53,233 nt of DNA, taken from assembly GCA_012520945.1 (NCBI GenBank), contig JAAYNH010000072.1, forward strand, positions 1 through 53,233, in the 5' to 3' direction. The stretch comes from Treponema sp. GTDB taxonomy: Bacteria; Spirochaetota; Spirochaetia; Treponematales; Treponemataceae. Below the pieces are notes generated by a model. That model worked only from the letters and a program-made list of their open reading frames with translations. It searched no databases and was not told where the DNA came from. A program made the translations under genes and the position numbers. This document shows, in pieces, positions 43,061-51,139 of this stretch (within the stretch, counting starts at the first letter, position 1; the number at the start of each line of letters is the position of its first letter).

Positions 43061-43864
43061 TTATTTTGTTTTTGTCATGGCCCGTACTGAAACAGCTAAA
43101 CACCACGCTAAAAAATTTCGCGGAATGAACCCTGAAAAGAATGAAACAAGTTTATTTGAAAAACCGGTTCTAACATAAGAACGTTTTTTTAGTACCGCCT
43201 TCACGGCAATGTCAGAAACTTCCCGTGCGGACATACCATTTTTGTATGAAAACTTCTTATATTTTTCACTGGTAATTTTACATGCATCATCAAAGGCCGT
43301 ACGAATGTATCCCGGTTGAACACATGTTACATTTACTTTATACGGTGCAAGTTCATGTCGTAATGCCAATGAATAATTTAACACATAACTTTTTGTTGCA
43401 GCATAACTTGCAAAATATGCAGTTGGTTGGTTTCCTGCAATTGAACCGATGTTCAAAATGGAACCGCTTTTTCGTGCTTTCATCAACGCTCCAAAACTTG
43501 CACAAAGACGCGTTAATGCTATCACATTTAAATTAATCATCGCAAGTACATCATCTTTTAATTCAACGCTTTCTCCAAAAAGGCCGACACCTGCATTATT
43601 TACAAGCAAATCCACAACAATTTGTGCATCATCACAAAACTTTATAACAGAATCAACACTTTCCGCACAAGACAAATCTGCAACACAGCTTTCGGCAAAA
43701 ATATTATAATTTGAACGAATCTCATTTTTCAGTGCATCAAGTTTTTCGGAACTTCTTGCCACTAAAACCAAATTATATCCTTTTGAAGCCAAATTTAAAA
43801 CAATTTCACGTCCCACACCGGCGGAAGCACCGGTAACCAACGCCCATTTTTCCTTTTCTTCCAT
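43061..43864 (-). CDS. Short-chain dehydrogenase/reductase
   Basis: A 267-residue SDR: cofactor motif TGASAGVGREI, NNAGVG, serine in NIGSIAG and the catalytic YAATK. The C-terminal part (VQPGYIRTAF, and a late hydrophobic FFSGFIPRNFLAWCLAVSV) is like the DltE/YqjQ-type ketoreductase group, which may sit at the membrane. Substrate unknown. The ATG at 43864 (MEEKEKWALVTGASAG) is taken because the promoter ends just before it; an in-frame TTG at 43900 lies inside the -35 hexamer. Paired with the radical SAM gene. Confidence 0.87.
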   Translation of the reverse strand: MEEKEKWALVTGASAGVGREIVLNLASKGYNLVLVARSSEKLDALKNEIRSNYNIFAESCVADLSCAESVDSVIKFCDDAQIVVDLLVNNAGVGLFGESVELKDDVLAMINLNVIALTRLCASFGALMKARKSGSILNIGSIAGNQPTAYFASYAATKSYVLNYSLALRHELAPYKVNVTCVQPGYIRTAFDDACKITSEKYKKFSYKNGMSAREVSDIAVKAVLKKRSYVRTGFSNKLVSFFSGFIPRNFLAWCLAVSVRAMTKTK

Positions 43865-43871
43865 GATATGT

Positions 43872-43900
43872 AGCATAGCATATTTGAGTTTTTTTGTCAA
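43872..43900 (-). promoter_or_regulatory. Promoter of the SDR-radical SAM unit, predicted leaderless
   Basis: On the minus strand consensus TTGACA (43900-43895), 17 bp, TATGCT (43877-43872). The ATG at 43864 is 8 nt beyond the hexamer, with no ribosome site. Confidence 0.65.
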
Positions 43901-43959
43901 AAAAATTGTAATTTTCTTCTATAAAAGAAAATAATTAATCATTCAGATAAAATTTTTTA

Positions 43960-43988
43960 TTGAATTTTTTATCAAAATACATTATACT
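43960..43988 (+). promoter_or_regulatory. Promoter of the hydrogenase operon
   Basis: TTGAAT (43960-43965), 17 bp, TATACT (43983-43988). Predicted start near 43995, leader of about 50 nt with a G-rich ribosome site (GGGGG) before hndA. No Rex-like palindrome was recognised. Confidence 0.65.
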
Positions 43989-44046
43989 TCCTTTCGTACA
44001 AAATTTATCGAATTAAATTAGATAACTAAAGACGTGGGGGTCTTAC

Positions 44047-44529
44047 ATGACAACTTTGACAAATGCCGGTTTCTCAAAGGAGCTTGAAGCATTTATTGAT
44101 GAATGGAAAGAAAAGCCCGGCAATCTCATTATGATTTTGCACAAAGTTCAAGAAGAACAAGGTTATATTTCCAAAGAAGCCGCCAAAGCAATTTCAGAAA
44201 GAACGGACACACATTTGGCACGAATTTATGGCGTAATGTCATTTTATCATTTTTTTAAAACACAAAAACCGGGAAAATATCAAATCAATGTTTGCTTAGG
44301 AACAGCCTGTTACTTAAAGGGTGCACAAGACTTAATAGATGAAGCACGAGAAATTTTAGGCCTTAACGAAGGCGACATTTCTACAAAAGATGGTTTGTTC
44401 AGTGTTGAACCGGTTCGATGCATTGGCTGTTGTGGACTTGCTCCTGTTCTTTCTGTAAATGGCGAAGTTTATGGAAAATTGGACAAAAGTCATGTTGCCG
44501 GCATTTTAGAAAAATATAAGAACATATAA
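44047..44529 (+). CDS. hndA: [FeFe]-hydrogenase/NADH module subunit A (NuoE-like)
   Basis: A 160-residue thioredoxin-fold protein with a [2Fe-2S] site: C-x4-C in NVCLGTACYLKG and C-x3-C in VRCIGCCGLAPV. It is the 24-kDa (NuoE) type subunit that passes electrons between the NADH/flavin subunit and the hydrogenase. It leads the operon; its stop shares a base with the next ATG. Confidence 0.93.
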   Translation: MTTLTNAGFSKELEAFIDEWKEKPGNLIMILHKVQEEQGYISKEAAKAISERTDTHLARIYGVMSFYHFFKTQKPGKYQINVCLGTACYLKGAQDLIDEAREILGLNEGDISTKDGLFSVEPVRCIGCCGLAPVLSVNGEVYGKLDKSHVAGILEKYKNI

Positions 44530-45065
44530 TGCACTATACTCTCTGTGATTTATTTGCCGATTTAACGCAAAACTCTGTTGATGCTAAGGCAACATATATC
44601 ACTGTAGAGATTTTAGAAACAAAAAGGGATATTACCGTGTATATTCGGGACAATGGCATTGGAATGAACAAAAAAACATTAAAACAAGCCACTGACCCTT
44701 TTTACACTGACGGTATTAAACATCCAAAACGTAAAATTGGGCTTGGGATTCCATTTTTAATTCAAACGGCAAATGAAACAGCAGGAGAATGGAATATTAC
44801 ATCTGAAGAAAACATCGGCACAACAATTTTTGCAAAGTTTAATACTGAAAATATAGACACGCCACCTGTTGGCGACATTCCATCTTTTTTTCGCCAGATT
44901 TTAACATTTAATGGCAACTATGAAATGAAAATAGTTCGTTCAAAACCAAATAATTCATATGTGCTTTTGCGCAGTGAATTAATTGATGCGTTGGGAAATC
45001 TGGAAACGGTGTCAAGTTTATCTCTTTTGGGGGATTTTCTTACAAGCCAAGAAGAAGATGAATAA
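44529..45065 (+). CDS. GHKL-type ATPase domain protein in the hydrogenase operon
   Basis: A 178-residue soluble protein with a histidine-kinase-like ATPase domain: ADLTQNSVDAKA (N box), DNGIGMNKKTL, KIGLGIPFLIQTA and GTTIFAKF. There is no dimerisation or receiver domain, so it is not a complete kinase. Such small ATPases sit between hydrogenase subunit genes in several anaerobes, but their job is not known. One-base overlap with hndA and 18 bp to hndB place it firmly in the operon. Confidence 0.82.
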   Translation: MHYTLCDLFADLTQNSVDAKATYITVEILETKRDITVYIRDNGIGMNKKTLKQATDPFYTDGIKHPKRKIGLGIPFLIQTANETAGEWNITSEENIGTTIFAKFNTENIDTPPVGDIPSFFRQILTFNGNYEMKIVRSKPNNSYVLLRSELIDALGNLETVSSLSLLGDFLTSQEEDE

Positions 45066-45083
45066 TTTTGGAGGAAAAATATT

Positions 45084-45476
45084 ATGGCAAAGATGTCTCT
45101 TGAAGAACTCAGAAAGCTTCGTGGAAATGTGCAAAGTGAATTGCAACGTCGCGAAACGGACGGAAAAAGCATTCAAATTATTGTAGGTATGGGAACTTGC
45201 GGAATTGCAGCAGGTGCAAAAGCTACTTTGGATACATTTGTTAAAATCCTTGAAGAAAAAAACCTTGCAGGAAATACAATTATTCGCCAAGCCGGTTGTA
45301 TGGGTCTATGTACCAATGAACCGACAGTTGAAGTAATTGTGCCGGAAATGCCTGCTGTTATTTATGGAAATGTTGACACTTCTGTTGCTACGGAAATTGT
45401 AAACACTCACATTATTGGAAAAAAATTGCTGGATAAAAAAATTATTGACCGTCCATCAATTGACATTACAAAGTAA
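45084..45476 (+). CDS. hndB: [2Fe-2S] thioredoxin-like subunit B of the hydrogenase
   Basis: A 130-residue protein with a thioredoxin-like [2Fe-2S] ferredoxin domain: the first cysteine in VGMGTCGIAAGAKAT and the pair in IRQAGCMGLCTNEPTV. It fits HndB of the NADP/NAD-linked [FeFe]-hydrogenases. An excellent Shine-Dalgarno site (GGAGG) precedes the ATG. Confidence 0.9.
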   Translation: MAKMSLEELRKLRGNVQSELQRRETDGKSIQIIVGMGTCGIAAGAKATLDTFVKILEEKNLAGNTIIRQAGCMGLCTNEPTVEVIVPEMPAVIYGNVDTSVATEIVNTHIIGKKLLDKKIIDRPSIDITK

Positions 45477-45492
45477 GATTTAGGAGAAAAAC

Positions 45493-47304
45493 ATGGCTTA
45501 TACCCATTTTATTCTTGTCTGTGGTGGAACAGGATGTGAATCCAGCAAAGCAGATGAAATTTACAAAAATCTTATAGCTGAAGCAAAAGCATCAGGTGTA
45601 GAAGATAAAGTTCAAATTGTAAAAACAGGTTGTTTTGGATTTTGTGAAAAAGGTCCAATTGTAAAAGTTCTTCCGGAAGATTCTTTCTATGTTGAAGTTA
45701 AACCGGAAGATGCAAAAGAAATAATTGCCGAACAGATTATAAAAGGTCGTGAAGTTCAACGCCTTTTATATAGTAAAGAAAAGAAAAAAATTGAAGATGT
45801 CCATGAAATTGATTTTTATCAAAAACAACTTCGCGTCGTTTTACGCAACTGTGGCATAATCAATCCTGAAAACATTGATGAATATATTGCACGCGATGGA
45901 TATGTTGCTTTAGAAAAAGCATTGTTTGAATTAACTGCGGAACAAATCGTTGATGAAATAAAAAAATCAGGACTTCGTGGTCGCGGTGGAGCAGGTTATC
46001 CTACCGGTTTGAAATGGGAAGCCGGATTAAAAGCACAGGGAGATACAAAATATGTTGTTTGTAATGCTGATGAAGGCGATCCGGGTGCTTACATGGACCG
46101 TTCAACAATAGAAGGTGATCCGCATTCCGTTATTGAGGCCATGATTATTTGCGGTCGTGCAATTAATGCTCATAAAGGTTTTATTTATATACGTGCCGAA
46201 TATCCGTTAGCTATTGACCGCCTAAAAATTGCTATGAAACAAGCTAGAGAATACGGTCTTTTAGGACAAAACATTTTAGGCTCAGGTTTTGACTTTGACA
46301 TTGAAATACGTTTGGGAGCCGGTGCTTTTGTTTGTGGTGAAGAAACAGCTCTTTTACGCTCAATTGAAGGATTGCGCGGTATGCCTACACCAAAACCACC
46401 TTTCCCTGCACAAAGTGGGCTTTGGGGTCGCCCTACAATTATAAACAATGTTGAAACATGGGCAAACATTCCGGTTATTCTTACAAAAGGTGCCGATTGG
46501 TTTAATAAAATCGGTACGGAAGATTCAAAAGGAACAAAAGTTTTTGCACTTACGGGAAAAATTAATAATTCCGGCTTGGTAGAAGTTCCAATGGGTACTA
46601 CACTTCGTGAAATTATTTACGAAATTGGTGGGGGAATAAAAAACGGCAAAAAATTTAAAGGCGTTCAAACAGGAGGTCCTTCAGGTGGTATCATAACCGA
46701 AGAACATCTAGACACACCTATTGACTTTGGTGCGTTAGTTAGACTCGGTTCAATGATGGGTTCCGGTGGCATGATTGTTATGGACGAAGATGATTGTGTT
46801 GTTGACGTTTCTAAGTTCTATATGGATTTTTGTGTCGATGAATCTTGTGGCAAATGTTCTCCGTGTCGTATTGGAACAAGACAACTTTATACAATCCTAG
46901 ATAAAATATCCAAAGGCAACGGAGAAATGGAAGATTTACAAAAACTTAAAGATATTGGTCAAGCAATGATAAATTCTTCTCTATGTGCGTTAGGACAATC
47001 GGCTCCAAATCCAACTCTTTCAACAATTGCAAAATTTGAACAAGAATATATCGATCACATTGTAAATAAAAAATGTATTTCAGGAAAATGTAAAAAACTT
47101 ATTCGCTATGAAATTATTGCAGACAAATGTATTGGTTGTGGAATTTGTGTTAAAGCATGTCCGGCGGATGCAATCTCAAACAATGCCACAAATGCAGTAA
47201 ATGAAGGAAAAAAATTACCGTGGAAAATTATTGATCAAAGCAAATGTATCAAATGCGGTGCATGTGAAAGTACGTGTAAGTTCAACGCTATTATTAAGGG
47301 ATAA
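45493..47304 (+). CDS. hndC: NADH-binding flavoprotein subunit of the hydrogenase (NuoF-like)
   Basis: A 603-residue protein in four parts. Residues 1-90: thioredoxin-like [2Fe-2S] domain (CGGTGC ... TGCFGFC). About 150-400: NuoF core with the NADH/FMN loops GRGGAGYPTGLKWE and CNADEGDPGAYMDR. About 450: [4Fe-4S] site CGKCSPCRIGTRQL. C-terminus: two ferredoxin-like [4Fe-4S] motifs, CIGCGICVKACPADAI and CIKCGACESTCKFNAI. It exchanges electrons among NADH, ferredoxin and the hydrogenase in bifurcating complexes. A Shine-Dalgarno site (AGGAGA) precedes the ATG. Confidence 0.95.
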   Translation: MAYTHFILVCGGTGCESSKADEIYKNLIAEAKASGVEDKVQIVKTGCFGFCEKGPIVKVLPEDSFYVEVKPEDAKEIIAEQIIKGREVQRLLYSKEKKKIEDVHEIDFYQKQLRVVLRNCGIINPENIDEYIARDGYVALEKALFELTAEQIVDEIKKSGLRGRGGAGYPTGLKWEAGLKAQGDTKYVVCNADEGDPGAYMDRSTIEGDPHSVIEAMIICGRAINAHKGFIYIRAEYPLAIDRLKIAMKQAREYGLLGQNILGSGFDFDIEIRLGAGAFVCGEETALLRSIEGLRGMPTPKPPFPAQSGLWGRPTIINNVETWANIPVILTKGADWFNKIGTEDSKGTKVFALTGKINNSGLVEVPMGTTLREIIYEIGGGIKNGKKFKGVQTGGPSGGIITEEHLDTPIDFGALVRLGSMMGSGGMIVMDEDDCVVDVSKFYMDFCVDESCGKCSPCRIGTRQLYTILDKISKGNGEMEDLQKLKDIGQAMINSSLCALGQSAPNPTLSTIAKFEQEYIDHIVNKKCISGKCKKLIRYEIIADKCIGCGICVKACPADAISNNATNAVNEGKKLPWKIIDQSKCIKCGACESTCKFNAIIKG

Positions 47305-47323
47305 AAAGCAAGGAGTTATATAG

Positions 47324-49075
47324 ATGATTAATGTTACTATTAATGGAAAGCAAATTGCAGTAAAAAAAGGAACTACGGTTCTAAAAGCTGCAGAAAAACT
47401 GAATATTAAAATTCCAACACTTTGCTACAATCCTGATTTACCTGCGTGGGCATCATGTGGTATTTGTGTTTTCAAAAACGTGGATCCACGAACAGGAAGA
47501 GCACGTATGGCTCGTGCATGTTGCACAGCTTGTTCGGAAGGAATGACTATTATTACACATGACCCCGACTTAGTAAAAGCTCGTCGCACTGTTTTGGAAT
47601 TAATTTTATCAAACCATCCGGATGACTGCTTAAAATGTAATCGTTCAGGAAAATGTGAATTACAAAATTTAGCAATAGAATTTGGATTACGCGAAAATCG
47701 TTTCCAAAAAATTATTCTCGAACAACCAACAGATGACTCATACGAAGTTATTGTTTTAGACAGAAAAAAATGTATTAGTTGTGGCAGTTGTGTTGAAGCC
47801 TGTCAACATATGCAAAATGTTTGGGCATTAGAATATACAGGTCGTGGCGATAAAACAATAATTGGACCAATTGGCGAAACAAAACTTATTGATAGCCCGT
47901 GTGTTAAATGCGGTCAATGTGCCGCTCACTGTCCGGTAGGTGCAATCACAACTCATACTCCAATTGAATTAATTAGCGATATATTAGCTGACACTGAAAT
48001 TACTTCCGTCGCGTCCATTGCACCTTCCGTTCGTGCCACTTTGGGTGAAGAATTCGGCTTGCCTATTGGCACCTTAACTACGGGAAAAATTTACTCGGCA
48101 CTTCGTATGCTCGGTTTCAAGCATATTTTTGATACGAACTTTGCCGCCGATCTTACAATTATGGAAGAAGGCACAGAGTTAGTAGGTCGATTAACAAAAG
48201 GTGGTGCTTTGCCGATGTTTACAAGTTGTTGTCCTGCTTGGGTTGATTATGCGGAAAAAAATTTGCACGATATGTTACCGAATCTTTCAACGGCAAAGTC
48301 TCCACAACAAATGCAAGGTGCCATTACCAAAACGTATTTTGCACAACAAATCGGCGTTAAAGCAGATAAGATTTTTCACATTTCAATTATGCCTTGTACA
48401 GCAAAAGCATGGGAAGCACGACGCGATGACAGCATGATTTCTTCCGGTGCAAAAGATGTTGACATGGTTTTAACAACACGCGAGTTTGCAACATTAATTC
48501 GTCAAGCCGGTATTGATTTTGCAAACTTGGAAGACTCGCAAGCAGATAGCCCTATTGGACCATATACAGGAGCTGCAACCATTTTTGGTGCAACAGGTGG
48601 TGTAATGGAAGCTGCTTTACGTACAGCACACAAACTTGTAACCGGCAATGAACTTGGCGATGTAAATTACACACCTGTTCGTGGATTACAAGGTGTAAAA
48701 AAAGCTGAGGTTGACCTAAACGGCATAAAAGTAAAATTAGCGGTTGTTCACCAACTTAGCAACGTTGAAAAAATTATTAAAGAAATTAAAGACGCAAAAG
48801 CTAATGGTCAAGAACGCCCATATGACTTCATTGAAGTTATGGCTTGTCGCGGAGGATGTATTGCCGGTGGTGGTCAACCATATGGAGCAACAGATGAAAT
48901 TCGTATTAAACGTGCTTCCGCTCTCTATACAGATGATGAAACACATGAAATACGATGCTCACATAACAATCCATTAATCACAAAAATTTACGCAGATTAT
49001 TTTGGTGAACCAAACAGCGAAAAAGCTCATCATTTGCTACACACAACTTATACAAAACGTAATTTATACAATTAA
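47324..49075 (+). CDS. hndD: Catalytic subunit of [FeFe]-hydrogenase
   Basis: A 583-residue catalytic subunit. N-terminal [2Fe-2S] ferredoxin domain (C34, C45, C48 and a later Cys), His-Cys3 [4Fe-4S] site (H98, C102, C105, C111), two [4Fe-4S] motifs (CISCGSCVEAC, CVKCGQCAAHC), then the H-cluster domain with all three signatures: TSCCPAW, MPCTAKAWEARR and EVMACRGGCIAGGGQP. It makes or oxidises H2 in the cytoplasm. With HndA-C it fits the electron-bifurcating group (A3). Maturases HydEFG are not in the window. Confidence 0.97.
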   Translation: MINVTINGKQIAVKKGTTVLKAAEKLNIKIPTLCYNPDLPAWASCGICVFKNVDPRTGRARMARACCTACSEGMTIITHDPDLVKARRTVLELILSNHPDDCLKCNRSGKCELQNLAIEFGLRENRFQKIILEQPTDDSYEVIVLDRKKCISCGSCVEACQHMQNVWALEYTGRGDKTIIGPIGETKLIDSPCVKCGQCAAHCPVGAITTHTPIELISDILADTEITSVASIAPSVRATLGEEFGLPIGTLTTGKIYSALRMLGFKHIFDTNFAADLTIMEEGTELVGRLTKGGALPMFTSCCPAWVDYAEKNLHDMLPNLSTAKSPQQMQGAITKTYFAQQIGVKADKIFHISIMPCTAKAWEARRDDSMISSGAKDVDMVLTTREFATLIRQAGIDFANLEDSQADSPIGPYTGAATIFGATGGVMEAALRTAHKLVTGNELGDVNYTPVRGLQGVKKAEVDLNGIKVKLAVVHQLSNVEKIIKEIKDAKANGQERPYDFIEVMACRGGCIAGGGQPYGATDEIRIKRASALYTDDETHEIRCSHNNPLITKIYADYFGEPNSEKAHHLLHTTYTKRNLYN

Positions 49076-49106
49076 TTTATGTGTGAAACAAATTTCTGCT
49101 TGTATT

Positions 49107-49146
49107 TGCAGTGCCTTAAAAATAGAAATATTTTCTTGGCACTGCA
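49107..49146 (+). terminator. Hairpin after the hydrogenase operon
   Basis: A 9-bp stem TGCAGTGCC (49107-49115) / GGCACTGCA (49138-49146), with an inner AAAATA/TATTTT stem. A clear T-run is missing, so it may be a weak or factor-aided terminator, or an mRNA-stabilising 3' end. It also overlaps the -35 region of the next promoter. Confidence 0.5.
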
Positions 49147-49165
49147 TTTCTAAACAGAAAAATAG

Positions 49166-49171
49166 TATAAT
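49166..49171 (+). promoter_or_regulatory. -10 hexamer of the decayed gene, predicted leaderless
   Basis: A perfect TATAAT ends exactly 7 nt before the ATG at 49178. No good -35 was found and no ribosome site is present. Confidence 0.4.
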
Positions 49172-49177
49172 GCTTTT

Positions 49178-49645
49178 ATGAAAAACACAAAAGTTAATAT
49201 AAATAATATAATTATTCCTCTAACAGAAAAAGATTATTCTTCTTCCTTAAATATACCAAAAGAAATATTATTTTCTATTCTTTTTGAAATGAATAGATAT
49301 TTTGACAAAAATTTTGTTCAATTTATTAGAGAACATAATCTCAAATTGACACAACATAAAAGAAATGCATTACGAAAATATTTTTATTAATGTAATGAAA
49401 AATTTCTTAAAGAAGCTAAAATTTTAAGTTTTCCGCAATATAAAGCAAATGAAGACGATAAAAATTAAATCCTAATTTCTTTTAATACACGAATTAAAAA
49501 ATATGATTCAAAAAAAATAATACAATCTATTCAAAAAAGATATCAACTTTTAAATACTGAAAATATATATGATAATTCAAAAGCATGGCTTAATTGGTAT
49601 GAAACAAAAATAAATGTCAACACAAACCTATTGCGAATTTCTTAA
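49178..49645 (+). pseudogene. Decayed gene of unknown family with two in-frame ochre stops
   Basis: One unbroken frame of 155 codons from the ATG at 49178 to a TAA at 49643-49645 is interrupted by TAA at 49388-49390 and 49466-49468, with no frameshift. The three pieces (70, 25 and 58 residues) share the same Lys/Asn/Ile-rich composition, e.g. LFEMNRYFDKNFVQFIREHN, KEAKILSFPQYKANEDD and KAWLNWYETKINVN. I do not recognise the family. Two point mutations would explain the stops. It could instead be a 70-residue gene followed by chance open sequence. Confidence 0.5.
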
Positions 49646-49659
49646 ATTCAGTTTAAAAT
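49631..49659 (+). promoter_or_regulatory. Promoter of the beta-CASP protein gene
   Basis: TTGCGA (49631-49636), 17 bp, TAAAAT (49654-49659), predicted start near 49666 and a leader of about 34 nt with a ribosome site. The -35 lies in the last codons of the decayed gene. Confidence 0.6.
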
Positions 49660-49699
49660 AGAAGAGTAAAATATTTTCAACTCTAAAAAGGACAACTTT

Positions 49700-51133
49700 A
49701 TGGCTATTAGTTTTTATTCATTGGGAGCAGCACAAGAAGTTACAGGCTCAAAGCATATATTAGAAATTGACGGACGCCCTATCATGATTGATTGTGGAGC
49801 TTTTCAAGGAAAACGTGCAGAAAGTGATGAAAAAAACCGCAACTTTGGAATTGATGCCGATAAATTGGATTCTGTAATATTAACACACGGACATTATGAC
49901 CACTGTGGACTTTTACCAATGCTTGCAAAATTCAAATATAAAGGAAATATCTATTCGACGCCAGCCACTCGTGACTTAGCAAACTTAATAATGATGGACA
50001 GTGCCCGCATTCAAGCAAATGACGCTGCCTTTTTAAGAAAAAAAGCTGCAAAGAAAGGAGAAAAATTTACGTGGGAACCTTTATATGGTGAAAATGAAGT
50101 TATAAAAATTATGAATCAATTTATAACTTTATCGTATAAACGTAAAATGTATATATCTTCTAATGTACAAATTGAATTTTTTGATGCCGGACACATTTTA
50201 GGCTCAAGTTATGTAAATTTTTCAATCTCCGGACAACGAAAAGATAAGAACGGTAATGATGAGCCCATTAATGTGCTTTTTACAGGTGACTTAGGTCGCA
50301 AAGGTAAAGCAATCATCAGAGATCCTGACACAAATTTACCGCCTGCAGATTATATTGTTTTAGAAAGTACCTATGGTGACAGATTGCATGAAAGCATTGA
50401 TGTTGCAATGGATGAATTGGAACGGATTGTAAAAAAGGCAGTTGCACAAAAAGGTAAAATAATTATACCGGCCTTTGCCATTGAACGCACTCAAGAATTA
50501 ATTTATTATTTTCACTTACTTGTTGACCAAAAACGAATTCCTGAAATTCCGATTTATGTTGACTCTCCTATGGCAACAAATGCAACTTCAATTTTTCGTG
50601 TACATCCGGAGTGTTATGATGAAGAAACACATCAAGCTTTTATTGCTCATCATAAAAACCCATTTGGTTTCAATGAGCTTACTTTTACGACAAGTGTTGC
50701 CGAATCCAAAGCAATTAATGACAAGCCCGGACCAATGGTCATTATTAGTGCAGATGGTATGTGTGAAGCCGGTCGCGTTTTACATCACTTAGCAAATAAT
50801 ATTACCAAAAGTTCTACAATAATTTTAATTGTCGGCTTTATGGCAGAAGATACATTGGGACGCCGTTTATATCGACGCGAAAAGGAAGTTAAAATCATGG
50901 GCGATTGGTATAAAGTAAATGCAAACATTGAGCATATTAATTCATTCAGTGCACATGCAGATTATAAAGAAACTTTAGACTGGCTTCGTGAAATCGACAC
51001 TTCAAGATTAAAGAAAATTTTCTTAGTACATGGAGAAAAAAAAGCACAAGATCATTTACAAAAATACTTACGTGAAAACGGATTTCCGGAAATTCAAATA
51101 GCTAAATACGGTGAATCATATGACTTACAGTAG
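49700..51133 (+). CDS. Beta-CASP metallo-beta-lactamase protein (RNA-processing type)
   Basis: A 477-residue zinc-dependent nuclease-type protein. The metallo-beta-lactamase motif LTHGHYDHCG (HxHxDH), DAGHILGS and VLFTGDLGR are followed by the beta-CASP parts (IPAFAIERTQELIYY, VDSPMA, and a late IEHINSFSAHADYKE and LVHGE). This is the YSH1/CPSF-73-like group, in bacteria usually endo/exoribonucleases. Length and motifs look complete. A Shine-Dalgarno site (AAAGGA) precedes the ATG. The DUF2804 gene follows after 6 bp. Confidence 0.92.
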   Translation: MAISFYSLGAAQEVTGSKHILEIDGRPIMIDCGAFQGKRAESDEKNRNFGIDADKLDSVILTHGHYDHCGLLPMLAKFKYKGNIYSTPATRDLANLIMMDSARIQANDAAFLRKKAAKKGEKFTWEPLYGENEVIKIMNQFITLSYKRKMYISSNVQIEFFDAGHILGSSYVNFSISGQRKDKNGNDEPINVLFTGDLGRKGKAIIRDPDTNLPPADYIVLESTYGDRLHESIDVAMDELERIVKKAVAQKGKIIIPAFAIERTQELIYYFHLLVDQKRIPEIPIYVDSPMATNATSIFRVHPECYDEETHQAFIAHHKNPFGFNELTFTTSVAESKAINDKPGPMVIISADGMCEAGRVLHHLANNITKSSTIILIVGFMAEDTLGRRLYRREKEVKIMGDWYKVNANIEHINSFSAHADYKETLDWLREIDTSRLKKIFLVHGEKKAQDHLQKYLRENGFPEIQIAKYGESYDLQ

Positions 51134-51139
51134 GCCATT

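Noticed and set aside
43865-43900. A TTG start that would extend the SDR by 12 residues
   Set aside because: The TTG is part of the consensus -35 hexamer.
43901-44046. A Rex-type redox operator before the hydrogenase operon
   Set aside because: No TTGTTAA-type palindrome was found; only A/T-rich sequence and an ordinary promoter.
49388-49468. Stop-codon recoding (TAA read as an amino acid)
   Set aside because: Many clear genes in the window end in TAA and none contain internal TAA, so a changed code is not supported.
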